Position numbers and translations under genes: made by a program. Shown here piece after piece: positions 1 through 9,493 of a DNA stretch of 64,000 nucleotides (positions within the stretch are counted from its first letter, which is position 1; each line of letters starts with the position of its first letter). This DNA comes from Perognathus longimembris pacificus (taxonomy: Eukaryota; Chordata; Mammalia; Rodentia; Heteromyidae). The notes beneath the pieces are model-generated. The model saw only the letters and a program-made list of their open reading frames with translations. It had not been told where the DNA came from and did no database searches. The stretch is taken from assembly GCF_023159225.1 (NCBI RefSeq), contig NC_063168.1:61049398-61113397 (forward strand). Direction: 5' to 3'.

Positions 1-62
1 GTAAATCAGTGAGTACATTTCTTATCCAACTGGCAACCTTCTCCCTGGTTTTTATCCCCCTT
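1..62 (-). mobile_element. L1 3' untranslated region relic
   Basis: GTGAGTACATTTCTTATCC followed by a C/T-rich run matches the same relic found at 6715, 28310, 35110 and 53120. The copy runs off the left edge. Confidence 0.5.
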
Positions 63-480
63 TCCCCTCCCCAGTCCCTTCCCCTTCACTTGTACTCAGC
101 TCCTCTGGCTCACGACCCCCACACCCATGGGGCACTTGTGGGTTATGATCACAACAGGGACCTGGCTCTTTGGGCACAGGAGCAGTTGGGGTATGTGATG
201 ACCATGTATGCTCAGCCCCTGGGACACATGATTTGCACTTGTACCTGGCACTTCTGACCCATGACTACTCTGTGGAGCATGCAGTTGGGACATGTGAGCC
301 CCTCATGCACCTTACACTTTACATTTGTGACCCCCCACATGCCCCTGGGGGACATGACCATCATGTGCTCAGGGTAGTTGGGGTACACGCCCTCCATGTG
401 AACTTCTTCTCTGGAGTATGAGGTGGTTTTGAACCATAATCCTCAGATCTCAGCCTTCTGAGTAGTTTGGATTTCAGGCA
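63..480. other. degenerate repetitive segment, unassigned
   Basis: Recurrent GGGACATGTGA-, CAGTTGGG- and CCCATG-type words spaced at roughly 50-70 bases suggest a decayed tandem array or old repeat. About 415-485 resembles a minus-strand SINE end (AACCATAATCCTCAGATCTC). Overlapping short frames on both strands have no recognisable protein. Confidence 0.3.
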
Positions 481-568
481 CGAGACACTAAGACCTGGTC
501 TACTAGACTGCCTAGCTCTATGACATAGCCCTGAGTTTTCATAAGAGCATAATTGTGACCAGTGTGTG

Positions 569-571
<3 letters not shown>

Positions 572-599
<28 letters not shown>
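572..599. repeat. (TG)n microsatellite
   Basis: About 14 uninterrupted TG units after a GTGTGTGTAGG lead-in. Confidence 0.9.
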
Positions 600-1649
600 A
601 CAGTCCAAGATCACAGCTTTGTATTACAGACTAAAACCAAAATTCTCAGGGTCAGCTGGCTAACTAAGATAAACAGTGACAGATTTTTAAACACTAAGAT
701 GTGTGTAGGGCATGTTACAATCTGCAATTTCTATTTATGTGACTCATAGTTTTAAAAATTGCCACCCAGTGTTCTTCAGCACTTAACAAGGAGTGAAACA
801 GAGGCCCTGCAGTCTTTTCTCTGTGGAATACTCACTGAGTATTTCTGCCTTTTAGAGGACCCTTGGGAGCGAAGATCAAAGTGGTGAAGAAATGAGGAGG
901 GCAAAAGGGAATGTTCAGTATGAGCCACAGTCCATTTCAATGCTATTTTTATACTTTTTTAAATAAGGGAGTGATTATGATGTACTAATGAAAAGGCTTT
1001 TGGGGTACTGATTATAGGTGTGAACACTGGAACACCACCCATGGACAGACACAAAGCCACAGGCTCCTTGGTCAATCCACCAGCCTTCTGCTGTTAGTGA
1101 GCTACTCCCACCATCCCCCTTCGCGGGGACGAACTACTTGTTGACTGCATACCCCATGAACTCTGGCCCATCGCCCGGGCAGCTCTGGAAATTCTAGTTG
1201 CCAGACTGGAAACCATATGACAACTCGTTCAGTAAGCGTGTCGCCCTGCAGAGAGAAAAATATCATGACAAACACTTACATTTTCTGAGACTGGCTAGAG
1301 AACCTGGCCTTAGAGATAAACTTTTGATAATCCCTGCATGAAAAAAGAGCATCCGTTTGCGCAACTAGATTTGTACCATAGGCTTGATTAAAGAGTCCAT
1401 GTGAGTCAACATGAAACATGAAGTATGTATTTACTGATCCCAGTCCAGATCCCCATTGTAATAACAGTAAAGAAAAAAAAGTCCACAATAAACTCTGGTC
1501 AAAGAGGAGGGAGAAACAATGACAGGACTGGAGAGTTCAATTTGTGGGGAGACAGCGATGGGCCCTCGCAGGAGGAGAGCTCAGCCTCAGGGAGCTGCGG
1601 ACAGGTGCTGCGCTTGTACAAAGATAGAATGCTTTTCTCCCCCTGGCAG
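600..1649. other. intergenic, no gene seen
   Basis: Mostly single-copy AT-rich sequence. 1115-1260 is an unusually CpG-containing patch (TCGCGGGGACG, TCGCCCGGG) that I cannot assign; on the minus strand it starts with an acceptor-like TTTTTCTCTCTGCAG. Confidence 0.4.
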
Positions 1650-1650
1650 T

Positions 1651-1871
1651 TTTTTTTTAAAATTAATTTATTATTTTTTGCCAGTCCTGGGGCTTGAACT
1701 CAGGGCCTGAGGGCTGTCCCTGGCTTCTTTTTGCTCAAGGCTAGCACTCTGCCAACTTGAGCCACAGCGCCCCTTCTGGCCTTTTCTATATATGTGGTGT
1801 TGAGGAATCGAACCCAGGGCTTCATGTACACAAGGCAAGCGCTCTTGCCACTAGGCCATATTCCCAGCCCC
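1651..1871 (-). mobile_element. IDL-Geo SINE
   Basis: The reverse complement reads Geo tail first (GCCAGTCCTGGGGCTTGAAC) and ends with the ID head (CACTAGGCCATATTCCCAGC). Box B reads GAATCGAACCC in this orientation. The tail is A-rich and long. Confidence 0.9.
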
Positions 1872-1954
1872 AGACACAGTGTTTTGAACTGTGTTCTGTT
1901 TTCAAACTAAGCAATGATTAATTTCAGGGTCTTATAAACTGTCCAAATTAACCT

Positions 1955-2130
1955 TTGGCCAGACATCCTGTAATACTAGCAAGGAAGGGAGGGAAAGGCT
2001 GAGACAGGAGGATTGAGAGTCTGAAGCTAGCTTGGGCTTCACAGTGAGATCCTGTCTCAAGAAAAGCTCTTATCATGGCTAGTAAAGAAGCCAGATATGG
2101 GGCTGGGTTCAGTTGCTAGCACTAGACAAG
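1955..2130 (+). mobile_element. old B1-like and ID-like relics
   Basis: CTGTAATACTAGCAAGG...AGGCTGAGACAGGAGGATTG and GTGAGATCCTGTCTCAAGAA are 7SL/B1-like; GGGGCTGGGTTCAGTTGCTAGCAC after it is a short ID-like piece. Confidence 0.5.
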
Positions 2131-2297
2131 CTAACAAAACCAAACAAAAAGCCAGACCCAAAAGGTCCCATTGGATGACTGCATTTATGTGAAATATCCA
2201 GTACAGACATCCATATAGACACCAATAGATTAGCGCGAGGGGGCATGGAAACTAACATTTTCTCAAATGTTTTCCTGAGTATAAAAATACTCTAGTT

Positions 2298-2488
2298 GGG
2301 CTGGGAATGTGGCTTAGTGGTAGAGTGCTTGCCCAGCATGCATGAAGCTCTGGGTTCAATTCCTCAGCACCACATAAACAGAAAAACCACAAGTGGCGCA
2401 GTGGCTCAAATGGTAGAGCACTTGAGCAAAAGAAGTTCAGGGACAGTGCCCAGGCCCTGAGTTCAAGCCCCAGGACTGGCAAAAACAA
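2298..2488 (+). mobile_element. IDL-Geo SINE, older subfamily
   Basis: The head starts GGGCTGGGAATGTGGCTTAG and the tail ends CCAGGACTGGC plus A-tract. Target duplication AAAATACTCTAGTT at 2284-2297 and 2489-2502. Confidence 0.92.
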
Positions 2489-2774
2489 AAAATACTCTAG
2501 TTAGGCTATTGTAATGATTGAACCCATTGTGGATATACTGAAAGCCACAGAAGAATCTTGCCTTGATCAATTTTATGTACCACAAATCTTACCTCAATTT
2601 CAGAAGCCAATGGAATGCTGTCCTTGGGTTTATCCATTGTGAAGCACAGGGAAATATAGAGCGCCTCACTCCTGGAGAAATTCTGACTACACATGCAGTC
2701 ATGGGAGCTGAGAGGCACTGTGCCAACTTTTTACCTATGCAATAACTTCTGATCTGCTTGTTTTTTTTGTTTTT

Positions 2775-2775
<1 letters not shown>

Positions 2776-2807
<32 letters not shown>
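2776..2807. repeat. (GT)n microsatellite
   Basis: About 16 GT units. The frame crossing it encodes only a Thr-His run and is not a gene. Confidence 0.9.
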
Positions 2808-2808
<1 letters not shown>

Positions 2809-3105
2809 AGAGATAGAGAGTAACAGAGAGAGGTAATAATAATATCTGTTACTGTCATTTGTAAGAACTTTCTCACAGACATTTGGAGCCCAAATGTTTC
2901 ATACTATCCCCTGTGGAATGCACCCATCTATTTCTAAGCTTTTGCTAATGAATTGCCTTGTTAATTGACACACAGGCTTAGATATATAGCTCAGCTACTT
3001 TGCCAAATGCGCTTTTAGTTTAAATTTGCTTGCTGCTGCTGCTCGTGTAAAGGATTGTCAATGCATTCATTTATATAGCATACTGGTTGTCTTAAAATGG
3101 CATAA

Positions 3106-3332
3106 GCTGGGTAATAGTGGCTCACACATGTAATCCTAGTTACTCAGGAGGCTAAGAACTGAGGATCATGGTTTGAAGCCAGCCTGGGCAGGAAAGTCTG
3201 TGAGACTCTTATCTCCAGTTAACCACCAGAAAACTGGAAATGGCACTGTGGCTCAAAGTGGTAGAGTGCTGGCCTTGAGCAAAGGAGCTCAGGGACAGCA
3301 GCTAGGCCCCTGGTTCAAGCCCTATGACCTAA
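3106..3332 (+). mobile_element. B1-Geo composite SINE
   Basis: A 7SL-like head (CTCACACATGTAATCCTAGT, CAGGAGGCTAAG) is joined to a Geo tail (GGCACTGTGGCTCAAAGTGG ... CAGGGACAGC). Confidence 0.8.
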
Positions 3333-3604
3333 AAAACGATATGATAAAGTGATAATGCAGTTTAAAGGTAGATTGCCTGCTCAGCAGATACAAAGTCTAT
3401 GTTGGATTCACTGTACCACCACCAATAATAGTAATAACAACAACAACAATGACTATTGTTAATCAACATAACATTACCATTTTTAATAATAATTTAAAAA
3501 TAAATAAAACTGTATTAGGTGGTTTCATTCCTATTCTAATACAAAGAGATACATAGGAAGGAGTACCTCCCTTTAAAAAATCAAGCCCAAATTCTTCTTG
3601 TTTT

Positions 3605-3800
3605 AGTTATTTTTCAGATAAGGTCTCATGCTTTTTGTCCACCAGCCTGGACGACGATCTTTCTGATCTCCGTCTCCTGAGCAGCTGGGATTGCAGCAGT
3701 TTGTTCTTTGAGACAGGGTCTCACTAACTTTTGTTTTGTTTTGTTTTGCCTGGGCTGACCTCGAACTATGTTCCTCCTATCTCTGCCTCATGAGTAGTGC
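3605..3800 (-). mobile_element. two old B1-like relics
   Basis: GATAAGGTCTCATGC...CCTGAGCAGCTGGGATTGCAG and GAGACAGGGTCTCACTAAC...CCTGGGCTGACCTCGAAC are reverse-complement B1 sequences, interrupted by (TTTTG)n. Confidence 0.6.
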
Positions 3801-4554
3801 TTTCGTCTTTGACATGAATGAACTCATATCTTTATTCATTTTCTGCAATAGCCCCAGCCAGCCTGAAATCCCAAGGGGAAAAAAATATCACCAAGGTTCC
3901 AACAGCCAGACAGAAAGATGGACTCCGTGCAGGTGGATCTGTGCTGTCCCAAGCTCTGAGTCAGCCTTGGAACAGTGAGGAACTTGAGGAATTTTCACAG
4001 TTTTCCCCTTGTGTGGTCCTCTGTCGTCCATGTCAATTTGTAAATGATGAGAGGTGGGTTTATGGGGGAATGGAAATAAAAGTCTATTAAAGTTTATAGG
4101 TAAATAAATGGTACTGTAGTCTAGAGTTCCAAGGAACTGTAATAGCATTCCAGAGGGGAAATGATGTTTTTCGGTGAAAGCCCAGGACTTTTGAGCTCCA
4201 GTATCTCTCCTGGCACACTATGGACACCAGCCTTAGATGGCTCTCTTCTTTCCACAAAGGCTTCCTCCCTCCTCCCTGGGGCAAGGAGATGGGCATGCCA
4301 TCCTGCAGGTGGCAGAGTGGCTTTAGGGGAGAGTTTGATGGCTCAACAGGTGGCTGAAAGAGTGTTACTCTCCAAAGCCAATACGGATGAAGGAACAGAG
4401 GGAAGAACAAGATGAAACTTGAGAAAAGCAAGCTGACTTGCAAGATGATTTAATAATTGGACTAAAATTAGAGCTTTGAGTATCTTGTAGGCATCCTTTC
4501 CTGCTACAATTGGGAACTCAAAAGTATTTGTTTCAACTGGTGAATTTGATGTGT
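3801..4554. other. intergenic, no gene seen
   Basis: Apparently single-copy. Several frames of 80-118 codons overlap on both strands without domain features; I see no splice-framed exon. Confidence 0.5.
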
Positions 4555-5322
4555 TTTGTTTGTTTTTGTTTTTACATTTAGAAGGTTTTGATGCTGGGTA
4601 CATTCTTAGATATTAGCTAACAGAAGACATTGGCCAACTTCTTTCAGTCAGGACATCTTTCTTTTTTTGTGAGTTCAACTGACATGACTAAAGGCATTCC
4701 CACATAGTTTATATTGATATTATCTCTCTTTCCCATGAATTGACATTTTTGCCAGAAGATTATGTAATAACAAGACCTTACCACATAACCTAGATTTAGC
4801 AAGTCTGTCTGATGTGAGCCCTTCTGTATCTCTTAAAGGAATCAGAGAAAATCGAAGCCTTTCCCACAGTTCTTCCATTGATAAGGTCTCCTATCATTGT
4901 GAATTTGTTCATATTTGGGAGGACTATTCAAAGAAGATGAGGCTTTCCCACACTGCGTATATACATAAGGTTTTTCCCCATTGAGTTTCTGTTGATGTCT
5001 ACAAAAGTTACTGACCCAGATGAACTCTTTCTCACACTGCTTACAAGCATAGGGTCTCTCCCTGGTGACACGAAAGTGACTAAGAGATGAGAAAGCTTTC
5101 CTACCTTGCTCTCCAGTGGGAGTTCCTTCATGTTTTCAAACCTGAGTCAAAGACAAGAAGGTTTTCTCACATGGCTTACATGCATAGGATTTCTCTCCAG
5201 TGTGGATTCTTTCGCGTATTTGAAGATAAGTGGGACACACAAAGGTTTCCTTTCCACAGTCCTTACATACATAAGGCTTGTCTCCTGGGCCAGTTCTTCC
5301 GTGTGTCAAAAGGAAACCAGCA

Positions 5323-5522
5323 GGGGCTGGGGATATGGCCTAGTGGCAAGGGTGCCTGCCTCCTATACATGAGGCCCTGGGTTCAATTCCCCAGCACCAC
5401 ATATACCGAAGATGGCCAGAAGTGGCGCTGTGGCTCAAGTGGCAGAGTGCTAGCCTTGAGCAAAAAGAAGCCAGGGACAGTGCTCAGGCCCTGAGTCCAA
5501 GACCCCAGGACTGGCAAAAAAA
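5323..5522 (+). mobile_element. IDL-Geo SINE inside the zinc-finger pseudogene
   Basis: Full-length young copy. Target duplication AAAAGGAAACCAGCA at 5308-5322 and 5523-5537 lies in zinc-finger sequence, so it postdates the pseudogene. Confidence 0.95.
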
Positions 5523-5745
5523 AAAAGGAAACCAGCAAGAAAGGCTTTCTTACACTGTTGACATACACTACACAGGGTTTCTCCCCATGGTGAAGGCATT
5601 CATGTCTTAGGAAGGAGCTGGAAGAACTAAAAACTTTCCCATACTATTTATTCCCATCGTCCTTCTCCGTGGAGAGTCCTTTCATGTATCTGAAAGCTCT
5701 ATGGAGAACTGGAAGTTTTCCCATATTCCTTATGTTTACACAGCT

Positions 5746-6058
5746 TGGGCTTGGAAAAGAGACCGAGACCACCACCATGTCTGACACTGGTGCCCCTGGC
5801 AGACACCCATGGAATCCCGGCTCCAGGTAAGATTGCTCTCCCCGTTGCCTCCATCTCCCCTCACCTCCATCTGCCCCACCTGATTTGACTTCTTCTTTTT
5901 TTTTTTTTTTTGCCTAATATTTAAAGAGACTCTAGTTATAAGGAGGGAAGCACCACTTCCCCTTCCGCGGGGCTGGAGACTTGGTTGCCCTTCCTAGGCT
6001 TTCCTACCAAATAAAACCTGTCTGTTAAGGCTCTCCCCTTTCTGCTCTCCTTCTTACA
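5746..6058 (+). mobile_element. solo-LTR-like insertion inside the zinc-finger pseudogene
   Basis: A 313-base block begins TGGGCTTGG and ends CTTCTTACA. It is flanked by CAGCT at 5741-5745 and 6059-6063, with wider similarity ACACAGCTT on both sides. Removing it makes the zinc-finger reading continue smoothly. An AATAAA at 6010-6015, about 45 bases from the right end, fits an LTR R/U5 region. It holds a T-tract (5895-5911) and no coding sequence. Family unknown; an alternative is a non-LTR insertion with an 9-base duplication. Confidence 0.45.
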
Positions 6059-6347
6059 CAGCTTCTCTTCATATTCCCAATACTTGAATGGTGTGTGTCC
6101 CCTGTGGTCTGGCGGGGGAAGCCGAGGGCTGAATGACAGTTGGGATGTTCCCTGACACGCTGCTTGCACAAGCGATTTCTCCTGCAGTAGTTCTCCAGAA
6201 CACGTGTGCTCTGGAGTCTGTAGATTTCTCCACACCTACTGCCTTCTTTCTGTTCACCACGCGACCTCGTGTATTTCTCCTCGTTTCTGCATTCAGCTTC
6301 AGTGTTTTGGTCTTCCTATAGCAGCTAGGTTTTCTGAAGGTTTCCCA

Positions 6348-6592
6348 CATCTTTTTTGGGGGGAGGGAGATCAGTTATAAACTCAGGGTCTGGCACGGTC
6401 CCTGAGTTCTTTTGTTCAAGGCTAGCGTTCTATCACCTAAGCCACAGCTTTATTTCCAGCTTTTTGGTGGTTAATTGGGGTTAAGAATCTTAACAACTTT
6501 CCTGTGCAGGCTGGCTTCAAACCACAATCCTCAGATACCAGTCTCCTAAGTGGCTAGGATTACATTAGCATGAGCCACTGATGCCCAGGCTA
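6348..6592 (-). mobile_element. B1-Geo composite SINE
   Basis: Tail first (CTTTTTTGGGGGG, ACTCAGGGTCTGGCACGGTC), then GTTAATTGGGGTTAAGAATC and the 7SL-like CAGGCTGGCTTCAAACCACA. It marks the truncated 5' end of the zinc-finger pseudogene. Confidence 0.78.
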
Positions 6593-6705
6593 TTTTTCTT
6601 TATCATGAATGAGCTAACCTAGAACTTTGTATTATAAAAGGGTCATTTGTAGCCCTTTTCTGAGTTCCACTTACATTCTTTTTCCATTTTCCTACTGAGC
6701 TCTTT

Positions 6706-7030
6706 TTTTAAAAAAATTTCTTTCTTGTTAAAGTGATGTACAGAGGGGCTACAGTTTCATATGTAAAGCAGTAAGTACATTTCTTACCTAACTTGTTATC
6801 TCCTCCCTCATTTCCTCCTTGATCCCCCATCCCCATTTTCCTTTCTCCTGCCCCTTGAGTTGTGCAGTTGTTTTACATCATATAGTTTAGTAAGTATTGC
6901 TGTTGCATTGGTTTGTCTTTTTATCCTTTGTCTCTTAATTATGGTATTCCCTTTCCCTTCCCTAGTTCCAATACATGTATATACAATATCTAGGGTACTA
7001 GAATCAGTTACAGTGATATAGAGTCACTTT
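6706..7030 (-). mobile_element. L1 3' untranslated region relic
   Basis: T/A tract then GTGATGTACAGAGGGGCTAC and GTAAGTACATTTCTTACC, continuing to ATACATGTATATACAATATC. It resembles the inverted L1 3' end at 13510 but is a diverged lineage. Confidence 0.6.
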
Positions 7031-7100
7031 TTTTAAAAGAATAAGAATAACTTTATATTATATAAAGAGTAATAATAATAATATATAAGAATAACAAAGA

Positions 7101-7349
7101 AGCCAAGTATCAGTGGCTCAAGCCCGTAATCCTAGCTACTTGGGAGGCTGAGATCTGAAGATTGTGGTTGGTCCAAAGCCAGCTGGGGCAGGAAAGTCTA
7201 TGAGACTCATTTCCAATTAATTACAGAAAAAGGCAGATGTGGAGCTGTGGCTCCAGTGATAGAGTGCTACCCTTGAGTAAAAGGAGTTCAGGGACAGTGC
7301 CTATGTTCTGAGTTCAAGCCCTGGCCAAAAAAAAAAAAAAAAAAAAAAA
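7101..7349 (+). mobile_element. B1-Geo composite SINE
   Basis: CCCGTAATCCTAGCTACTTG head, CCAATTAATTACAGAAAAAG linker and a GAGCTGTGGCTCCAGTGATA tail, ending in a poly(A) of about 20. Confidence 0.82.
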
Positions 7350-7371
7350 GAAGAATAAAGAAGTGTTGTAG

Positions 7372-7565
7372 GGGCTGGGAATGTGGCTTAGTGGTAGAGG
7401 GTAGAGTGCTGGCCTAGCGTGCATGAATCCCTTGTTTGATTCCTCAGCACCACATAAACAGAAAAAGCCAGAAGTGGCGCTGTGGCTCAAGTGGTAAAGT
7501 ACTAGCCTTGAACAAAAGAAGGTCATGGACAGTGCCCAGATCCTGAGTTCAAGCCCCAGGACTGT
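7372..7565 (+). mobile_element. IDL-Geo SINE
   Basis: GGGGCTGGGAATGTGGCTTA head with a small internal duplication (GTAGAGGGTAGAGTG), and a Geo tail ending CCCCAGGACTG. Confidence 0.88.
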
Positions 7566-7605
7566 TTTGTTTTGTTTTTTTTTTTTTTAAAAAAAAAGGA
7601 ATGTT

Positions 7606-7811
7606 GGGCTGGGAATATGGCCTAGTGGCAAGAGAGCTTGCCTCGTATACATGAAGCCCTGGGTTCGATTCTCCAGCACCACATATCTAGAAAACGGCCA
7701 GAAGAGGCACTGTGGCTCAAGCGGCAGAGTGCTAGCCTTGAGCAAAAAGGAAGCCAGGGATGGTGCTCAGGCCCTGAGTCCAAAGCCCTGGACTGGCCAA
7801 AAAAAAAAAAA
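7606..7811 (+). mobile_element. IDL-Geo SINE
   Basis: Young copy with target duplication AAAAGGAATGTT on both sides (ending 7605 and about 7819). Box B reads GGGTTCGATTC. Confidence 0.92.
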
Positions 7812-8002
7812 GGAATGTTGTGTCATTTTCAAAATGCATCATGTGGCTGAGAAAAGCTGTATAGAGGGACGGAGGAAGAAAGAAGGGGGATGTCAATCAG
7901 GCACAAGCTCTGTGCTCCCTATTTCTCTTCTCTGTACCTTCTTCCCAACTTCAGTAGTTCAATGTCTGCTGTCTTTTAACAAATGTTAGTTTAAAAATAT
8001 TT

Positions 8003-8212
8003 TTGTGTGTGCCTGTTCTGGGGCTTGAATTCAGAGCCTTATTCTCTCCCTTAGCTTTTTTTTTTGTTCAAGTCTGCGCCTCCAGCAATGGAGCCCCAGC
8101 TCTACTTCTGTCTTTTTGGTGATTATTTGGAGGTAAGAGACTCATGGATGTGTCTGCCTAGGCTTAGATCTCAACCTTCTGAGTAGCTAATATTATAGGC
8201 ATGAGCAGACAC
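8003..8212 (-). mobile_element. B1-Geo composite SINE, old
   Basis: CTGGGGCTTGAATTCAGAGC tail, TTTTTGGTGATTATTTGGAG linker, then CTGAGTAGCTAATATTATAG head in reverse orientation. Confidence 0.72.
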
Positions 8213-8399
8213 CTTTGCAACAAAAGTTGCAAAGATGGTACAGCTTTTTCCTGGGTACCCTTCATATAATATCTGGAATCACCACCACTACTATTACCAA
8301 AAGGTTGACATGATATTGTTACGCAAACCACAGACTTTATTTGGATTGCAACAGTTTTCCCAATAATGTCTTTTTTTCTTGTTTAAGACTTCAGTACAG

Positions 8400-8598
8400 G
8401 GGGCTGGGGATATGGCCTAGTGGCAAGAGTGCTTGCCTCATATACATGAAGCCCTGGGTTCGATTCCTCAGCACCACATATATGGAAAACGGCCAGAAGG
8501 GGCGCTGTGGCTCAGGTGGCAGAGTGCTAGCCTTGAGCAGGAAGAAGCCAGGGACAGTGCTCAGGCCCTGAGTCCAAGGCCCAGGACTGGCAAAAAAA
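8400..8598 (+). mobile_element. IDL-Geo SINE, near-consensus
   Basis: Near-perfect copy. Target duplication AAGACTTCAGTACAG at 8385-8399 and 8599-8613. In the head, box A is TGGCCTAGTGGC and box B is GGTTCGATTCC, so RNA polymerase III transcription is expected. I use it as the reference copy. Confidence 0.95.
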
Positions 8599-8613
8599 AA
8601 GACTTCAGTACAG

Positions 8614-9050
8614 AATCCCACACTGCACTTAGTCATCTTGTCTCCCTGGTCTTTTCCAATGTGTGAGGAGTTTTCTACAAAATTCCTCAACTTGGGCTGC
8701 TCTGATGTTTTCTCATGATTAGCTTAGGGCTGTGGTTTCCACTGTGGAAAGATAGCATAGAGATGAATGCCCTTCTCATTCCATCCTATTGGGGTACGTG
8801 ATGGTAACATGACTTAGTGGTAGTGTAGGCTTTGATTATAAAATGGAGTCCCTAGTAAAATTGCTCTAGCTCGCTTGCTAATCACAAAAATTGGAAAATT
8901 TTCCGTGTTTCACAAGCATGTCCCTTCCCCCTTCCTCTAGTTCTCTTCTTACACCCCAGAACATAAAGAGCTATGCAGTGCCAGGTGGACAGACAGCTTT
9001 CCCCAAAACAAAAGAGTATGTGTAAGGCCATGGGTTTCTCAGTTCAAGGA
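8614..9050. other. intergenic, no gene seen
   Basis: Single-copy-looking sequence ending in a GGAAGGAAGG-type purine repeat (9055-9103). Confidence 0.5.
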
Positions 9051-9054
9051 AAGA

Positions 9055-9103
9055 AAAGAAGGAAGGAAGGAAAGAAGGAAGGAAAAAAGGAAGAAAGAAA
9101 GGA
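9055..9103. repeat. (GGAA)n-type purine repeat
   Basis: Imperfect GAAGGAAGGAAAG units abutting the following SINE. Confidence 0.85.
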
Positions 9104-9111
9104 ATCTCAGG

Positions 9112-9372
9112 GCTGGGAATATAGCCTAGTGGTAAAGTGCTCGCCTCACATATATGAAGCCCTGGGTTTGATTCCTCAGCACCACATATATAGAAAAAGC
9201 TGGGGGCTGGGAATATGGCCTAGTGGCAAGAGTGCTTGCCTTGTAGAAAAAGCTGGAAGTGGCACTGTGGCTCAAGTGGTAGAGTGCTAGCCTTGAGCAA
9301 AAAGAAGCCAGGGACAGTGCTCAGGCCCTGAGTTCAAGTCCCAGGACTGGCAAACAAAGCAAAACAAAACAA
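9112..9372 (+). mobile_element. IDL-Geo SINE with a 40-base second SINE head inserted
   Basis: The host element runs from GGCTGGGAATATAGCCTAG to CAGGACTGGCAAAC. Within it, 9204-9243 is a second, head-only SINE fragment flanked by TAGAAAAAGCTGG at 9191-9203 and 9244-9256. Confidence 0.88.
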
Positions 9373-9493
9373 AGAAACAAAGGAATCTTCTCCATGGGAA
9401 TAGCATTCTTAAATTAACCAAGATGTGTTAACATAGGAGAAGCCCATGGGAAGCGTCAAGCTAGGACCAATTGTATCTAAATATGCTCCCTAA

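Larger units (their letters stand above)
4555..6347 (-). pseudogene. KRAB C2H2 zinc-finger processed pseudogene, broken and nested
   Basis: Reading the minus strand from 6347: a KRAB-A end (MWETFR with a degenerate spacer), then a linker region, then degenerate C2H2 fingers. Finger signatures include [36 protein letters not shown] and GEKPYVYTQCGK between about 5757 and 4860. KRAB end and fingers are contiguous without an intron, which suggests a processed copy. A degenerate A-rich 3' end (minus strand) lies near 4555-4575. Frameshifts, an in-frame stop (after SLTQV) and lost Cys/His residues show it is dead. It is cut by a solo-LTR-like insertion (5746-6058) and an IDL-Geo SINE (5323-5522), and its 5' end is truncated at a B1-Geo SINE (6348). 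The parent gene is not identified. Confidence 0.75.

Noticed and set aside
8400..8598. tRNA gene call from box A and box B in SINE heads
   Set aside because: The boxes belong to a tRNA-derived SINE; no cloverleaf with intact stems and anticodon loop can be formed by eye.
9112..9372. CRISPR-like array from recurring 30-40-base units
   Set aside because: The organism is a mammal and the units are dispersed SINEs in both orientations, without regular spacers.
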